Positions 18,135-26,827 of a stretch of 64,000 nucleotides of DNA are shown piece by piece (within the stretch, counting starts at the first letter, position 1; the number at the start of each line of letters is the position of its first letter). Origin of the DNA: JANOYJ01 sp963792485. GTDB taxonomy: Bacteria; Pseudomonadota; Alphaproteobacteria; Rhizobiales; Rhizobiaceae. Position numbers and translations under genes: made by a program. The stretch lies in NCBI GenBank assembly GCA_963792485.1, contig CAWBWL010000009.1:1-64000 (forward strand), written 5' to 3'. The notes below the pieces were generated by a model that made no database searches, had not been told where the DNA came from, and saw nothing but the letters and a program-made list of their open reading frames with translations.

Positions 18135-19610
18135 ATGAACATCACCGTAAAGCCTGAAGCGACCAATCTGCGCTCTGTGATTGAAGCGCCCGCGCTTGCG
18201 CCGATGCATATCGCAAGGCGGCCAAAGCTCTTGTCCGTGCGCGACGCCAAGGCAATGTCCGTGACGGACATGACGGACCTGTTCAAGGCGCATGTGAACC
18301 CCGGCCAGCTGCATTTCATGAAACTGCTCGGCTTTCACAAGGTGAAGATCGAAAGCGCCGAGGGCATGTATTACACCGACCAGCATGGCCGGCGTATTCT
18401 CGACTTTTTTGGCGGCTTTGGCTCGCTCGCCTTTGGGCATAATCACCCGCGCATCCTGAAGGCACGCAAGGAATTTGCCGAAGAGAAGCGGCACGAGATC
18501 GCGATGGCGTTCATGTCGCAGTACGCCACTGCGCTCGCGCACAATATCGCCGCCTGTTCGCCAGGTGATCTCGACATGGTGTTTCTGGGATCATCCGGAT
18601 CGGAGGCCATGGAAGCGGCGATCAAGATTGCCGAGCGCGCGGCGGGGCCGGACAAATATAAGGTCGTCTATGCCGAGAACTCTTTTCACGGCAAGACCAA
18701 AGGCACGCTGACAATCACCGATGGCAAGCTCTACCGCGGAGATTTCAAGCTCGTAGAAAACGCTCTGCGCGTACCGTTTGGCGATATCGACGCCGTCGAA
18801 GCGCTCTTCAAGTCGGATCCGGCCATCGGCTCCATCGTTTTGGAGACAGTGCAGGGCGGCGGAGGGATTATCCAGGCGCCCGCCGAGTATTGGCAGAAGA
18901 TTCGCGCGCTGTGCGACCAATACAAGGTGCTATGGGTGGCGGATGAAGTGCAATGCGGGCTTGGCCGGACCGGCAAGTTCTACGCGTTCGAACATTACGG
19001 CGTCATCCCGGATGTGACCGCGCTCGCCAAATCGCTCGGCGGCGGCAAATGCGCCATGGGCGCGATGATTGCCCGGCGCGAAATTTACATGAAAGCCTAT
19101 GGCACGCCGAAGACGGCGCTGATCCACGCGCCCGCCACATTTGGCGGCATAGGCGAGGCCTGCATCACCTCGATTGAGGCGTTGAATGTGCTCTATGACG
19201 AGGATCTGATTGGCAATGCTGCGGAAGCCGGCGACTATCTTCTTGAGCGCCTGCAGACCATCGCCAAGAAATATCCGAAGATGATCAAGGAAGTGCGCGG
19301 GCGCGGCTTGATGGTCGGCATCGAGTTTCAGGACTTCTCGCAAACGCTGCCGATGATCCTGCGTCCCGTTGTGGCGATGCTGGACGACAAGCTCAAGGGT
19401 TCGCTTTCCGGCTTCATCGGCGCGCTGCTTCTGCGCGACTATGACATACTCGTCGCCTTCACCGAATATAACCGCAATGTCATCCGCCTCGAACCGCCGC
19501 TGATCTGCAACAGCGCGCATGTGGCGCAGTTCGCGGATTCGCTGGATGATCTGCTCAGCCGGGGCATCATCGCCATCGTCAAAGACTTCGTCAAAAGCCA
19601 GGTGATGTGA
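18135..19610 (+). CDS. Class III (omega) aminotransferase, HpnO-like
   Basis: 491 aa PLP enzyme. The fold-type I class III pattern is clear: GRRILDFFGGFGSLAFGHNHP, SSGSEAMEAAIKIA, WVADEVQCGLGRTG, and PLP lysine K299 in ALAKSLGGGK. The N-terminal section FKAHVNPGQLHFMKLLGF resembles what I recall of the hopanoid aminotransferase HpnO, though no other hopanoid genes are visible. Between an SDR and a membrane protein, it could put an amino group on the keto sugar. Twelve bases separate it from the SDR. Confidence 0.85.
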   Translation: MNITVKPEATNLRSVIEAPALAPMHIARRPKLLSVRDAKAMSVTDMTDLFKAHVNPGQLHFMKLLGFHKVKIESAEGMYYTDQHGRRILDFFGGFGSLAFGHNHPRILKARKEFAEEKRHEIAMAFMSQYATALAHNIAACSPGDLDMVFLGSSGSEAMEAAIKIAERAAGPDKYKVVYAENSFHGKTKGTLTITDGKLYRGDFKLVENALRVPFGDIDAVEALFKSDPAIGSIVLETVQGGGGIIQAPAEYWQKIRALCDQYKVLWVADEVQCGLGRTGKFYAFEHYGVIPDVTALAKSLGGGKCAMGAMIARREIYMKAYGTPKTALIHAPATFGGIGEACITSIEALNVLYDEDLIGNAAEAGDYLLERLQTIAKKYPKMIKEVRGRGLMVGIEFQDFSQTLPMILRPVVAMLDDKLKGSLSGFIGALLLRDYDILVAFTEYNRNVIRLEPPLICNSAHVAQFADSLDDLLSRGIIAIVKDFVKSQVM

Positions 19611-20806
19611 GCCTGACCAGTCGTATCGGGATGCAGGAAGCCCGGGAAGACGGGGCCTCGCGCCTGCTCGCGTGGCTGGCTGCGCTTGGTTCCCGCCACT
19701 CTTCCCACATCGGCGCGGCCATCTTCGCCGCGTTCATCGCGCTGACATGCATCGCCTCAGCGAAGTTCCCGCACGCCAACTGGGACATGCTGCCCTATGC
19801 GGCGGCGGGTTCGGAACACCGATTCAATTCACCGGTTGAAATGCATGATTTTGCTTATGAAAAGGTGAGGGAAGCGGTTGATCCGGCTTCCTTCGAACTG
19901 CTTGCGAAAGGCGACGCCTACCGCGCCCGCCAGTTCGAGGACGCCGCCGCGTTCAACTCCATGCTGCCCATGTACCGGGTGAAGACGCTGTATGTTTCGC
20001 TCATTTCGGGCCTCTCTCCATACTTTGGCGAAGTCGGAACGATCCGCCTGATCTCCCTGCTTTCAACATTCGCAACCGGCCTGTGCATCGGCCTGTGGCT
20101 GTTCCGCGAAAAGGCGCTTGCCTATGGACCCATAGCCGCAAGTGCGCTGATGATTTCGGGTTATCCGGACATTGCCCGCCTTGGATCGCCGGACGCTTTG
20201 TTCATGGCTCTGTTCACATTCGGGCTCTACGCGCTTCACCGCAGGCGAGAGATGGTTTCGGTGCTGGCGCTGTTCCTCGCCTTCATGGTCCGCTCCGACA
20301 CAATCGCCTTCCTCGGCATCCTCGCCGTCCTGTTCGCCCTGTTCCGCCAAATCAGCCTCGGCGCTTTCGGCGCATTCATTGCCGCCGCCATTGCCTATTC
20401 CTTCCTGTCGAACGGGGCGGGGCATCCGGGCTGGTGGACGCATTTCTGGTTTTCCAATGTGGCGCAGCAATTGACGATGGAAGGGTTTCACCCTGATTTC
20501 GCTGTCGCCGTCTACCTGAAGGCGCTTGCCTCCGGGCTTGTGCGCTGTGTCACGGAGCTCGCATGGCCGGGCCTTCTCATCGTCCTCATGGCTTCTTGGG
20601 CCTTCATCCGCTCGACGCTTGGGAAAATCGACGCGCGCGCCGAGATCATCTTCCTTGCGCTTGTCGGCGGCATCATCGCCCGCTTCATCCTGTTCCCGCT
20701 GCCCGATGTCCGGGTGCACGGGGCGTATCTGACGCCGCTGTTCCTGCTATTGCTGCCCTCCATCAAAACGCTGCTCTCGGTCTGGAAACCCGCGCCCGCC
20801 GCGTGA
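19607..20806 (+). CDS. Polytopic membrane protein, possible GT-C type glycosyltransferase
   Basis: 399 aa with about nine to ten hydrophobic helices (first near IGAAIFAAFIALTCIASA, last near AYLTPLFLLLLPSIKTLL). I do not recognise a named family. After helix 1, a loop with HANWDMLPYAA carries an acidic residue, as GT-C enzymes do in their first periplasmic loop. The end-of-cassette position would fit transfer of a lipid-linked sugar outside the cytoplasm. The GTG start overlaps the aminotransferase stop (GTGA at 19607). Function is inference only. Confidence 0.7.
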   Translation: MSLTSRIGMQEAREDGASRLLAWLAALGSRHSSHIGAAIFAAFIALTCIASAKFPHANWDMLPYAAAGSEHRFNSPVEMHDFAYEKVREAVDPASFELLAKGDAYRARQFEDAAAFNSMLPMYRVKTLYVSLISGLSPYFGEVGTIRLISLLSTFATGLCIGLWLFREKALAYGPIAASALMISGYPDIARLGSPDALFMALFTFGLYALHRRREMVSVLALFLAFMVRSDTIAFLGILAVLFALFRQISLGAFGAFIAAAIAYSFLSNGAGHPGWWTHFWFSNVAQQLTMEGFHPDFAVAVYLKALASGLVRCVTELAWPGLLIVLMASWAFIRSTLGKIDARAEIIFLALVGGIIARFILFPLPDVRVHGAYLTPLFLLLLPSIKTLLSVWKPAPAA

Positions 20807-20817
20807 ATTGCGCGCAG

Positions 20818-20827
20818 TGTCGCAAAT
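20818..20827 (+). promoter_or_regulatory. TGTCGCAAA element upstream of the FAD/GcvT demethylase
   Basis: The string TGTCGCAAAT lies 74 bp upstream of the start at 20892. TGTCGCAAA also occurs twice upstream of the GlxA-like regulator gene (29253 on the plus strand; 29194-29202 on the minus strand). It may be a binding half-site for that regulator. Confidence 0.4.
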
Positions 20828-20891
20828 GGGCTTTGCCTCCTAGCGCGGGAACAATAATGTGCGCCCAAACATTGATTTGGAGCAGCGTGCG

Positions 20892-23453
20892 ATGGCGAAA
20901 TTTCCGCAGAAGGCCAGGGTCGTCATCATCGGCCAGGGCGGCATTGTCGGGGCGAGCGTCGCGCATCACCTGATCGAACGCGGCTGGGACGACATTGTCG
21001 GCATCGACATGTCCGGGATTCCGACGGATGTCGGCTCCACCTCGCATGCATCCGACTTCTGCTACACGGCTAGCCACGATTTCATGTCGGTCTGGACCAC
21101 GCTCTATTCCATCGATTTTTTCGACAAAATGGGCCATTACGAGCGCATCGGCGGCCTTGAAGTGGCGCGCGCCGGCGATGATGACCGCATGGAGGAGATC
21201 AAGCGCAAAGTCGCCTCCGCCAAAGCGTTCGGCTCGCGCTCGCACCTGATCGGGCCGAAAGAAATCAAGGAAAAATTCCCGCTCATTGAGGAGAGCATGG
21301 TGCAGGGCGGGCTTTGGGACCCGGATGCGGGGCTCGTCGTCCCCCGCTCGCAGGCCGTGGCGGGCATTCTCACCGACAAAGCCGAGAAGACCGGAAAGCT
21401 CACGACCTTTTCCAACACTCCTGCGAAATCGCTGGTCATCGTAAACGGCCGCATCAAGGGCGTCGTCACCGCGCGCGGCACCATCATGGCGGACCATGTC
21501 GTGGTCTGCGCCGGCATCTGGGGCCGCCTGATCGCAGCCATGGCGGGCGAGGATCTGCCGGTCATGCCCATCGACCATCCGCTGACATTTTTCGGGCCCT
21601 ATACGGAATTCGCCGGCACCGGCAAGGACATCGGCTACCCGCTGCTGCGCGACCAGGGCAACTCCGCCTATATGCGCGACACCGGCGATCCGACGACATC
21701 CGAAGGCGGCATGATCGAATGGGGCTATTACGAGGAAAAGAACCCAAGGCTGGTCCATCCGCGGGACATCCTGTCAAAAGAACAGTCGAGCTGGTCGCCT
21801 TCGCAACGCGATCTTGACATGGAGCAGATCCTTGAACCGCTTGAGCGCGCCATCGAGCTGACGCCAATTCTGGCGGAACTCGGCTATGACGAGCGCCGTT
21901 CGTTCAACGGGCTCCTGCAGGTGACGGCGGATGGCGGGCCGTCTTTTGGCGAAAGCCGGAAGGTGAGGGGGCTGTTTTATGCGGTCGCCGTCTGGGTCAA
22001 GGACGGCCCGGCCTACGGCAAGCTGATCGCCGACCTGATGACCGACGGGCGCACGGAAGTTGACCATTCCAAGCTCGATTATGCCCGGTTCTACGATCAT
22101 CAGATGCAGGAGGACTTCATCGCCGGCCGCTGCGGCGAGACGGCGCAGAAGGTCTATAATCCCGCCGTCCATCCGCGCGAGCCTTTTGCCACCGGCCGAA
22201 ACATCAAGCATTCGCCCTTCTATGAGCGCGAAAAGGCGCTTGGCGGCCATTTCATGGAGCTGGGCGGCTGGGAGCGGGCGCATGGCTATGCGGCGAACGA
22301 GCATCTCCTCGCCAAATACGGCGACCGCATTCCAGTCCGGGCAAACGAATGGGACAATCGGCATTTCTGGCGCGTCTCGAACGCCGAGCACCTCGCCATG
22401 AGCGAAGATGTCGGCATGGTGAACCTGTCGCATTTCTACATTTTCGACGTCGAAGGGCCGGACCATGTCGAGGCGATGGAATGGATCTGCGCGGCAAAAA
22501 TCGGCGGCGACGCCAATGTGGGCAGAGGCATCTACACGCATTTTCTCGACGACAAGGGCATGGTGCGGGCGGACCTGACTGTCATTAGAATGCCCGACCT
22601 CTGCCGCATTATCGACGGCGCGGACGCCGGCCCGCGCGATCTCCTCTACATCAGACGCCTCGCAGAGGACAAAGGCTGGAACATCACCGTCACCGACCGC
22701 TCGAGCGAACTCGTTACGCTCGGCATTTGGGGTCCGAATGCACGCACCACGCTGAAGAAAGTCGTCGAAGAACCTGCTGCGCTCGACCCGGAGAACTTCC
22801 CCTTCGCCGCGCTGCGGCAGATCAGCATCGCCGGGACAAATGTCACCGCCTTCCGCATCTCCTATGTGGGCGAGCAGGGCTGGGAATTGCACATGCGCTA
22901 CGAGGACGCGCTCCCCGTCTGGGACGCGCTGGCGGCGATTGGCGTCATGCCGTTTGGCGTGGAAACCTATGCCAACACGCGGCGCATGGAAAAAAGCCTG
23001 CGCCTGCAGAACGCCGACCTTTTGACCGAATACAATCTGATAGAGTCCGATCTTCAGCGGCCGAAGGTCAAGGAAGCGGACTTCAGAGGAAAAGCGGCGA
23101 ACATCGCCCACCGGGCGATGGAACATCAGGTCGCTATGCTCTGCACGCTGACACTTGAGGCCAATGTCGATTCCAAGGGCGTCAAGCGCTATCCGGTCGG
23201 CACGGTTCCCATCCTCGACCCCGCCACTGGCGAGACCCTCATCGACACGCTCGGCCGCCGCTCCTTCTCAACATCCATGGCCTTCGGTCCGACGATCGGC
23301 AAGACGATCATGCTCGCTTATCTGCCGCATGAGAAGGCGGTGAAGGGCGCGCACTACGAGATCGAATATTTCGGCGAGCGTTATCCGGTGGAAGTGGCGG
23401 GCGTCGGGTATGAGCCGCTGTATGACCCGGAGAACTTGAAGCCGCGCAGTTAG
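20892..23453 (+). CDS. FAD-dependent oxidoreductase fused to GcvT domain (dimethylglycine/sarcosine dehydrogenase-like)
   Basis: 853 aa. The N-terminal DAO-type FAD domain begins VVIIGQGGIVGASVAHHL; the C-terminal GcvT-like THF-binding region includes SELVTLGIWGPNARTTLKKV and FRISYVGEQGWELHM. Such fusions oxidatively demethylate dimethylglycine, sarcosine or similar and give the methyl to THF as methylene-THF. I chose ATG 20892 (MAKFPQ), preceded by GGAG at 20879; the upstream GTG at 20859 lacks a ribosome site. It differs clearly from the second FAD/GcvT enzyme at 51460-54015 and probably has another substrate, not predictable by eye. Confidence 0.88.
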   Translation: MAKFPQKARVVIIGQGGIVGASVAHHLIERGWDDIVGIDMSGIPTDVGSTSHASDFCYTASHDFMSVWTTLYSIDFFDKMGHYERIGGLEVARAGDDDRMEEIKRKVASAKAFGSRSHLIGPKEIKEKFPLIEESMVQGGLWDPDAGLVVPRSQAVAGILTDKAEKTGKLTTFSNTPAKSLVIVNGRIKGVVTARGTIMADHVVVCAGIWGRLIAAMAGEDLPVMPIDHPLTFFGPYTEFAGTGKDIGYPLLRDQGNSAYMRDTGDPTTSEGGMIEWGYYEEKNPRLVHPRDILSKEQSSWSPSQRDLDMEQILEPLERAIELTPILAELGYDERRSFNGLLQVTADGGPSFGESRKVRGLFYAVAVWVKDGPAYGKLIADLMTDGRTEVDHSKLDYARFYDHQMQEDFIAGRCGETAQKVYNPAVHPREPFATGRNIKHSPFYEREKALGGHFMELGGWERAHGYAANEHLLAKYGDRIPVRANEWDNRHFWRVSNAEHLAMSEDVGMVNLSHFYIFDVEGPDHVEAMEWICAAKIGGDANVGRGIYTHFLDDKGMVRADLTVIRMPDLCRIIDGADAGPRDLLYIRRLAEDKGWNITVTDRSSELVTLGIWGPNARTTLKKVVEEPAALDPENFPFAALRQISIAGTNVTAFRISYVGEQGWELHMRYEDALPVWDALAAIGVMPFGVETYANTRRMEKSLRLQNADLLTEYNLIESDLQRPKVKEADFRGKAANIAHRAMEHQVAMLCTLTLEANVDSKGVKRYPVGTVPILDPATGETLIDTLGRRSFSTSMAFGPTIGKTIMLAYLPHEKAVKGAHYEIEYFGERYPVEVAGVGYEPLYDPENLKPRS

Positions 23454-23472
23454 GCTTCTTCACGAGCCGCAT

Positions 23473-23527
23473 GGACAGAGGCGTTTCACCGGACTAAGCT
23501 CCAAACCGGTCCGGCTGAACTCTGTCC
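23473..23527. terminator. Nested inverted repeat between two plus-strand genes
   Basis: Outer arms GGACAGAG (23473-23480) and CTCTGTCC (23520-23527) and inner arms CCGGAC (23489-23494) and GTCCGG (23509-23514) form a bipartite hairpin 20 bp after the demethylase stop and 12 bp before the next ATG. There is no T-run, so it may be a Rho-dependent or attenuating structure. Confidence 0.45.
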
Positions 23528-23539
23528 TTGGAGGGTGCC

Positions 23540-24709
23540 ATGCAATGGCTCACCGCGCTTCTCGCCTTCGCCGTCACCATGCTGATCTTTTCTGTGATTG
23601 TTTCGACCTTTGTCGAGATGATTCACAGGCTGTTCGGGCTGCGAAACCAAGGTCTGAGGCTTATGCTGGAAAGCCTGTATGAGCGGGTAATCGCAGAGCG
23701 CCTGACTGACGCGGACAAGCCGACCTCGCAGGAATTTGCTTCGATCATTATGGAAAACCGGGCGATGGCCGCGCAACCCGAACAGCATGGCCGGCTGCGC
23801 AAGTTTCTGCATTGGCTGGTGGACTCATCCGTCGTGAGCGATATCCCGGTTGAGGTTTTCACCCAGAAGCTTGCAGACAATCGGATTGTTGGGGTGACGG
23901 ACAATTGGACGGACAACATCGTTGCGGATATTGCGCAAAAATATGAGGCGTTTGGCAATGAGGCGAGCGCCTATTTTGAAAGCCGGGCGCGGGTTTTGTC
24001 GGTGATCGCGGCCTTCGTGATTGCCTGGCTGTTTTATGTTCACCCGTATAATCTGGCTGTCACTTACTTCAAGAATCCCGAAATTGCGCAGAGTGTGGCT
24101 GACAAAGCGGCCGATGCGCATGCTGACTACCGCGCGCTGCAGGAGCGGCTCAACGCGCTGGAAGCAGACAAGGCGGCGGATCCGAGAAGCACGGCGGAAC
24201 TGAAGGACGCCATCGACAAGCTGAAGTCCACAATCGAGGAGGCCAACAAAAAAGTTGTTGAGTTCACGGCGCTCGGCGTTCCGGTCGGCTGGCCGAGCCA
24301 GGAGGGCATGGCTCCATGCAGTACGATGGCCCCGATTTCGAACTGCACGTTCTCCGCATTTGGCTCGCTTTGGACGCGACCGTCTTTCGCAAGCATATTC
24401 TGGCTTTTCATTGGCGGGCTTCTTGTCGGGCTGGGCGCGCCGTTCTGGGCGCAGGCCGTCTCAAATTTGACGGCCTCGCGAGACGTCACGCGCAAAATAA
24501 CTGACATCGTCAATCCGGGAAGCATCGTTACCCGAAACGGGTTCGGCTCCAGAAGCATCGGGCTGGCGCCGGGAGCGCCCCCGACACCGGTGGCTTCCTT
24601 TATTGTCGCTCAGCGGGCAGAGGGTCAAACCCAGGTGAACAAGAGTACCCAGAAACCTGCAACATCAAGCGCGCCGTCTGGCAAGCCGGCTGGGCGTGGG
24701 AAGATCTGA
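23540..24709 (+). CDS. Hypothetical membrane protein with coiled coil
   Basis: 389 aa, family not recognised. Visible parts: an N-terminal membrane helix (LTALLAFAVTMLIFSVIVSTFVEMI), a soluble stretch, a second helix (VLSVIAAFVIAWLFYVHPY), a charged coiled coil of about 60 aa (YRALQERLNALEADKAAD...KLKSTIEEANKK), a third helix (SIFWLFIGGLLVGLGAPFWAQAV) and a Pro/Ala/Ser-rich basic tail. ATG 23540 has GGAGGG just upstream. It ends 2 bp from the convergent histidine-kinase-like gene. Confidence 0.75.
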   Translation: MQWLTALLAFAVTMLIFSVIVSTFVEMIHRLFGLRNQGLRLMLESLYERVIAERLTDADKPTSQEFASIIMENRAMAAQPEQHGRLRKFLHWLVDSSVVSDIPVEVFTQKLADNRIVGVTDNWTDNIVADIAQKYEAFGNEASAYFESRARVLSVIAAFVIAWLFYVHPYNLAVTYFKNPEIAQSVADKAADAHADYRALQERLNALEADKAADPRSTAELKDAIDKLKSTIEEANKKVVEFTALGVPVGWPSQEGMAPCSTMAPISNCTFSAFGSLWTRPSFASIFWLFIGGLLVGLGAPFWAQAVSNLTASRDVTRKITDIVNPGSIVTRNGFGSRSIGLAPGAPPTPVASFIVAQRAEGQTQVNKSTQKPATSSAPSGKPAGRGKI

Positions 24710-24711
24710 CC

Positions 24712-26700
24712 CTAACTTGCCGCTTGTTCCGCACGCTCGCTCATGCCGATCCAATCCGCAAGCTGGGCGCGCAGTGGACTGGACGAAGAGGGCTTCAGCG
24801 AATAGTCATCCATGCCCGCGGCAAGGCATTTCTCGCGGTCTCCTGCAAGCAGATGCGACGTCATGCCGACAATCACAGGACGCTTGTTTTGCGCATGAGC
24901 CCGAAGGCGCTTGGTCGCTTCAAGGCCATTGAGGCCGGGCATGGAGATGTCCATGAGAATGAGCCGGGGCTTCTCGCGCGCTGCGGTGTTGACGCCCTCT
25001 TCTCCGCTCGAAACAATCAGATATTGATACCCGCAATTGCTCAGGAGCTGGTCGTAGACGATCTGGTTGACGTCATTATCCTCGACGACCATTAGATCCA
25101 GCGGCAGCTTCTTGCGCTTGGTATCGGGCGCTTCCTGCGCAACAAGCGTCTCGGCGACACGCGGCAGGCTGCGCGGCTCGATACGCGGCTCGGATGCGCG
25201 CATCAGTTCACGAACGGATACACTGGGCGAGGCGGGCTTGTCCTCTCGAACTTCTGTTGACACAGCCGCGACGGCCGGCGCGTAGCCGTCCGTCATCACC
25301 TTGTTGAGATCAATTATCTTTGGCCGGTTGGCGGGCAGGATAGTCATGGCCCAGCCGGACAACAACGTGAGAGCTTCGCTATCATCAGACATGACAAAGT
25401 CGGCTTTGACCGCTTCGCTGCCAGTGTCCGACAACATGGTCATGACGAGATCGACGGTCTCAAGGGCGATGGACTGAATGTTGTCCTGCTGCAGGAGCGA
25501 AGTCAGGCGGCCGAGCAGATCCTCTGACCGCACGATTAGCACGGCCCTTCGCAGCGCTTGCGCATCCACATCAACCAGTTTGCCCGGATCGAGTTCCGGC
25601 TGTTTTGAGGTTTCAGCTTCCACCGGCTCGGAACTATCACTCGAATCTTCCACTGGCTCGACCTGGTCCAGATCGATCATCTCTTGAACAACGCCCAAGA
25701 GCGCGCCTGAAGAGCGGCGGATCATGTCGAGCTTGCCGCGCTGATTGTGATCAAGGTCAGTCGTGTTCAAGAGTTCCGCCGCTGCCAGGACACCCGTCAT
25801 GGGCGTGCGAATATTGTCCTTGAGCCGCGAGAGGGTCGCATTCCTGCACACGCTCGCTGCCTCCGCCTCGCGCCGCAGCCGTTCGGCGTCCTGCAAAAGA
25901 ACAACGCTCTCGGTAATATCGGTCGTGACCTCGATCTGGTTCTTGAGCGGCGTTTCAATGAGCGTGAAACGAAGGTGTCTTCCATCGCGCTGGATTGAAT
26001 CGACAGGGCCTTGGCGGCTGAGTGCCAGTTCCCGCATCTGGAATTGGTGATCAACCCACATATCGCGTTCGTCGAGCGGCACTTCATTGACTGGCGCCAC
26101 AGACATTGCCTTGAGGATTTCACGGCGCAACATGCCGGGCCCAACGGTTATCCCAGCGCTATTGCAGTGCCGGTTAAACGCCTTGTTAACGCTGACCAGC
26201 ATGCCGTTCGGGTCAAAGACCGCAATTTCATCGTCAAGCGTATCAAGCGCCTCATAGAGGCGCTCTTCGCGGATGCGGGAATCTTCCAGCAGCCGGTGGA
26301 ACTCTTCGACACGTCGCAACTGCGCCTCCGCAATCAGATTCAATTGTTCATGCAGGGGATCATTGACGCCGTCTTTGTTTAGGGCCACCGCCACTTCCCC
26401 TTTGGCGATCGCCCTTGCGTAGTCCTCAATATGTGCGAGCTTCCGGCTGCGCTGCCGGGTCAGATAACCCGTCAACATGGCAGCCAAAGCGGATGCCGTG
26501 AAAGCAAGCGCAAAGCCAGCCTTGCCCGCACTGCCATTTTCGCCGAACGCAAGCCAGGCCACGCCGTTCAACATCGCCGCTCCCGACATTGACGTAAACC
26601 CAACCGCCAGCGCGTTTTTCGCGGCGGTCTTGTCAATCGTAAATGTCTTGATCGCGGGCAAGCGAAGCATGGATGTCACGAACTCATTCCGCGCCACCAT
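24712..26700 (-). CDS. Degenerate hybrid histidine kinase (PAS - pseudo-HisKA - receiver)
   Basis: 662 aa. Two N-terminal membrane helices (about 30-80), a HAMP-like linker, a PAS-like domain (about 145-260) and a HisKA-like helix pair (285-345) in which the phospho-acceptor is lost. Family consensus SHEIRTPMNGV reads KDNIRTPMTGV here, so Asp295 replaces His. No N-, G1- or G2-box of a HATPase domain follows. Instead there is a degenerate receiver-like segment (about 390-500) and a complete C-terminal receiver (LMVVEDND, acceptor in LILMDISMPG, MTSH, LKP). It cannot autophosphorylate by the usual route; it may scaffold or receive phosphate from another kinase. Confidence 0.85.
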   Translation of the reverse strand: MVARNEFVTSMLRLPAIKTFTIDKTAAKNALAVGFTSMSGAAMLNGVAWLAFGENGSAGKAGFALAFTASALAAMLTGYLTRQRSRKLAHIEDYARAIAKGEVAVALNKDGVNDPLHEQLNLIAEAQLRRVEEFHRLLEDSRIREERLYEALDTLDDEIAVFDPNGMLVSVNKAFNRHCNSAGITVGPGMLRREILKAMSVAPVNEVPLDERDMWVDHQFQMRELALSRQGPVDSIQRDGRHLRFTLIETPLKNQIEVTTDITESVVLLQDAERLRREAEAASVCRNATLSRLKDNIRTPMTGVLAAAELLNTTDLDHNQRGKLDMIRRSSGALLGVVQEMIDLDQVEPVEDSSDSSEPVEAETSKQPELDPGKLVDVDAQALRRAVLIVRSEDLLGRLTSLLQQDNIQSIALETVDLVMTMLSDTGSEAVKADFVMSDDSEALTLLSGWAMTILPANRPKIIDLNKVMTDGYAPAVAAVSTEVREDKPASPSVSVRELMRASEPRIEPRSLPRVAETLVAQEAPDTKRKKLPLDLMVVEDNDVNQIVYDQLLSNCGYQYLIVSSGEEGVNTAAREKPRLILMDISMPGLNGLEATKRLRAHAQNKRPVIVGMTSHLLAGDREKCLAAGMDDYSLKPSSSSPLRAQLADWIGMSERAEQAAS

Positions 26701-26743
26701 AGCAAACAGGCTTTAGAGTGCCGTTAAGTGCGGTCGATCAAAT

Positions 26744-26789
26744 TGAATCAATCCAATAACTTGGCAGTCAGACCTGCCGGATTGATTCA
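26744..26789. terminator. Long imperfect hairpin downstream of the subtilase gene
   Basis: Arms TGAATCAATCC (26744-26754) and GGATTGATTCA (26779-26789) are exact complements. Directly inside the right arm, a second stem GGCAG/CTGCC (26763-26767 and 26774-26778) stacks on it. The hairpin lies between the subtilase stop and the kinase-like gene start on the minus strand. No clear U-run is present; termination or an RNA leader are both possible. Confidence 0.45.
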
Positions 26790-26827
26790 GGCAGCCGGCC
26801 GCTGATGACAGCCGGCGGCCAAGTCAG

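Noticed and set aside
21774..23126. 450-codon minus-strand frame inside the FAD/GcvT gene
   Set aside because: Shadow of a strongly supported gene on the other strand.
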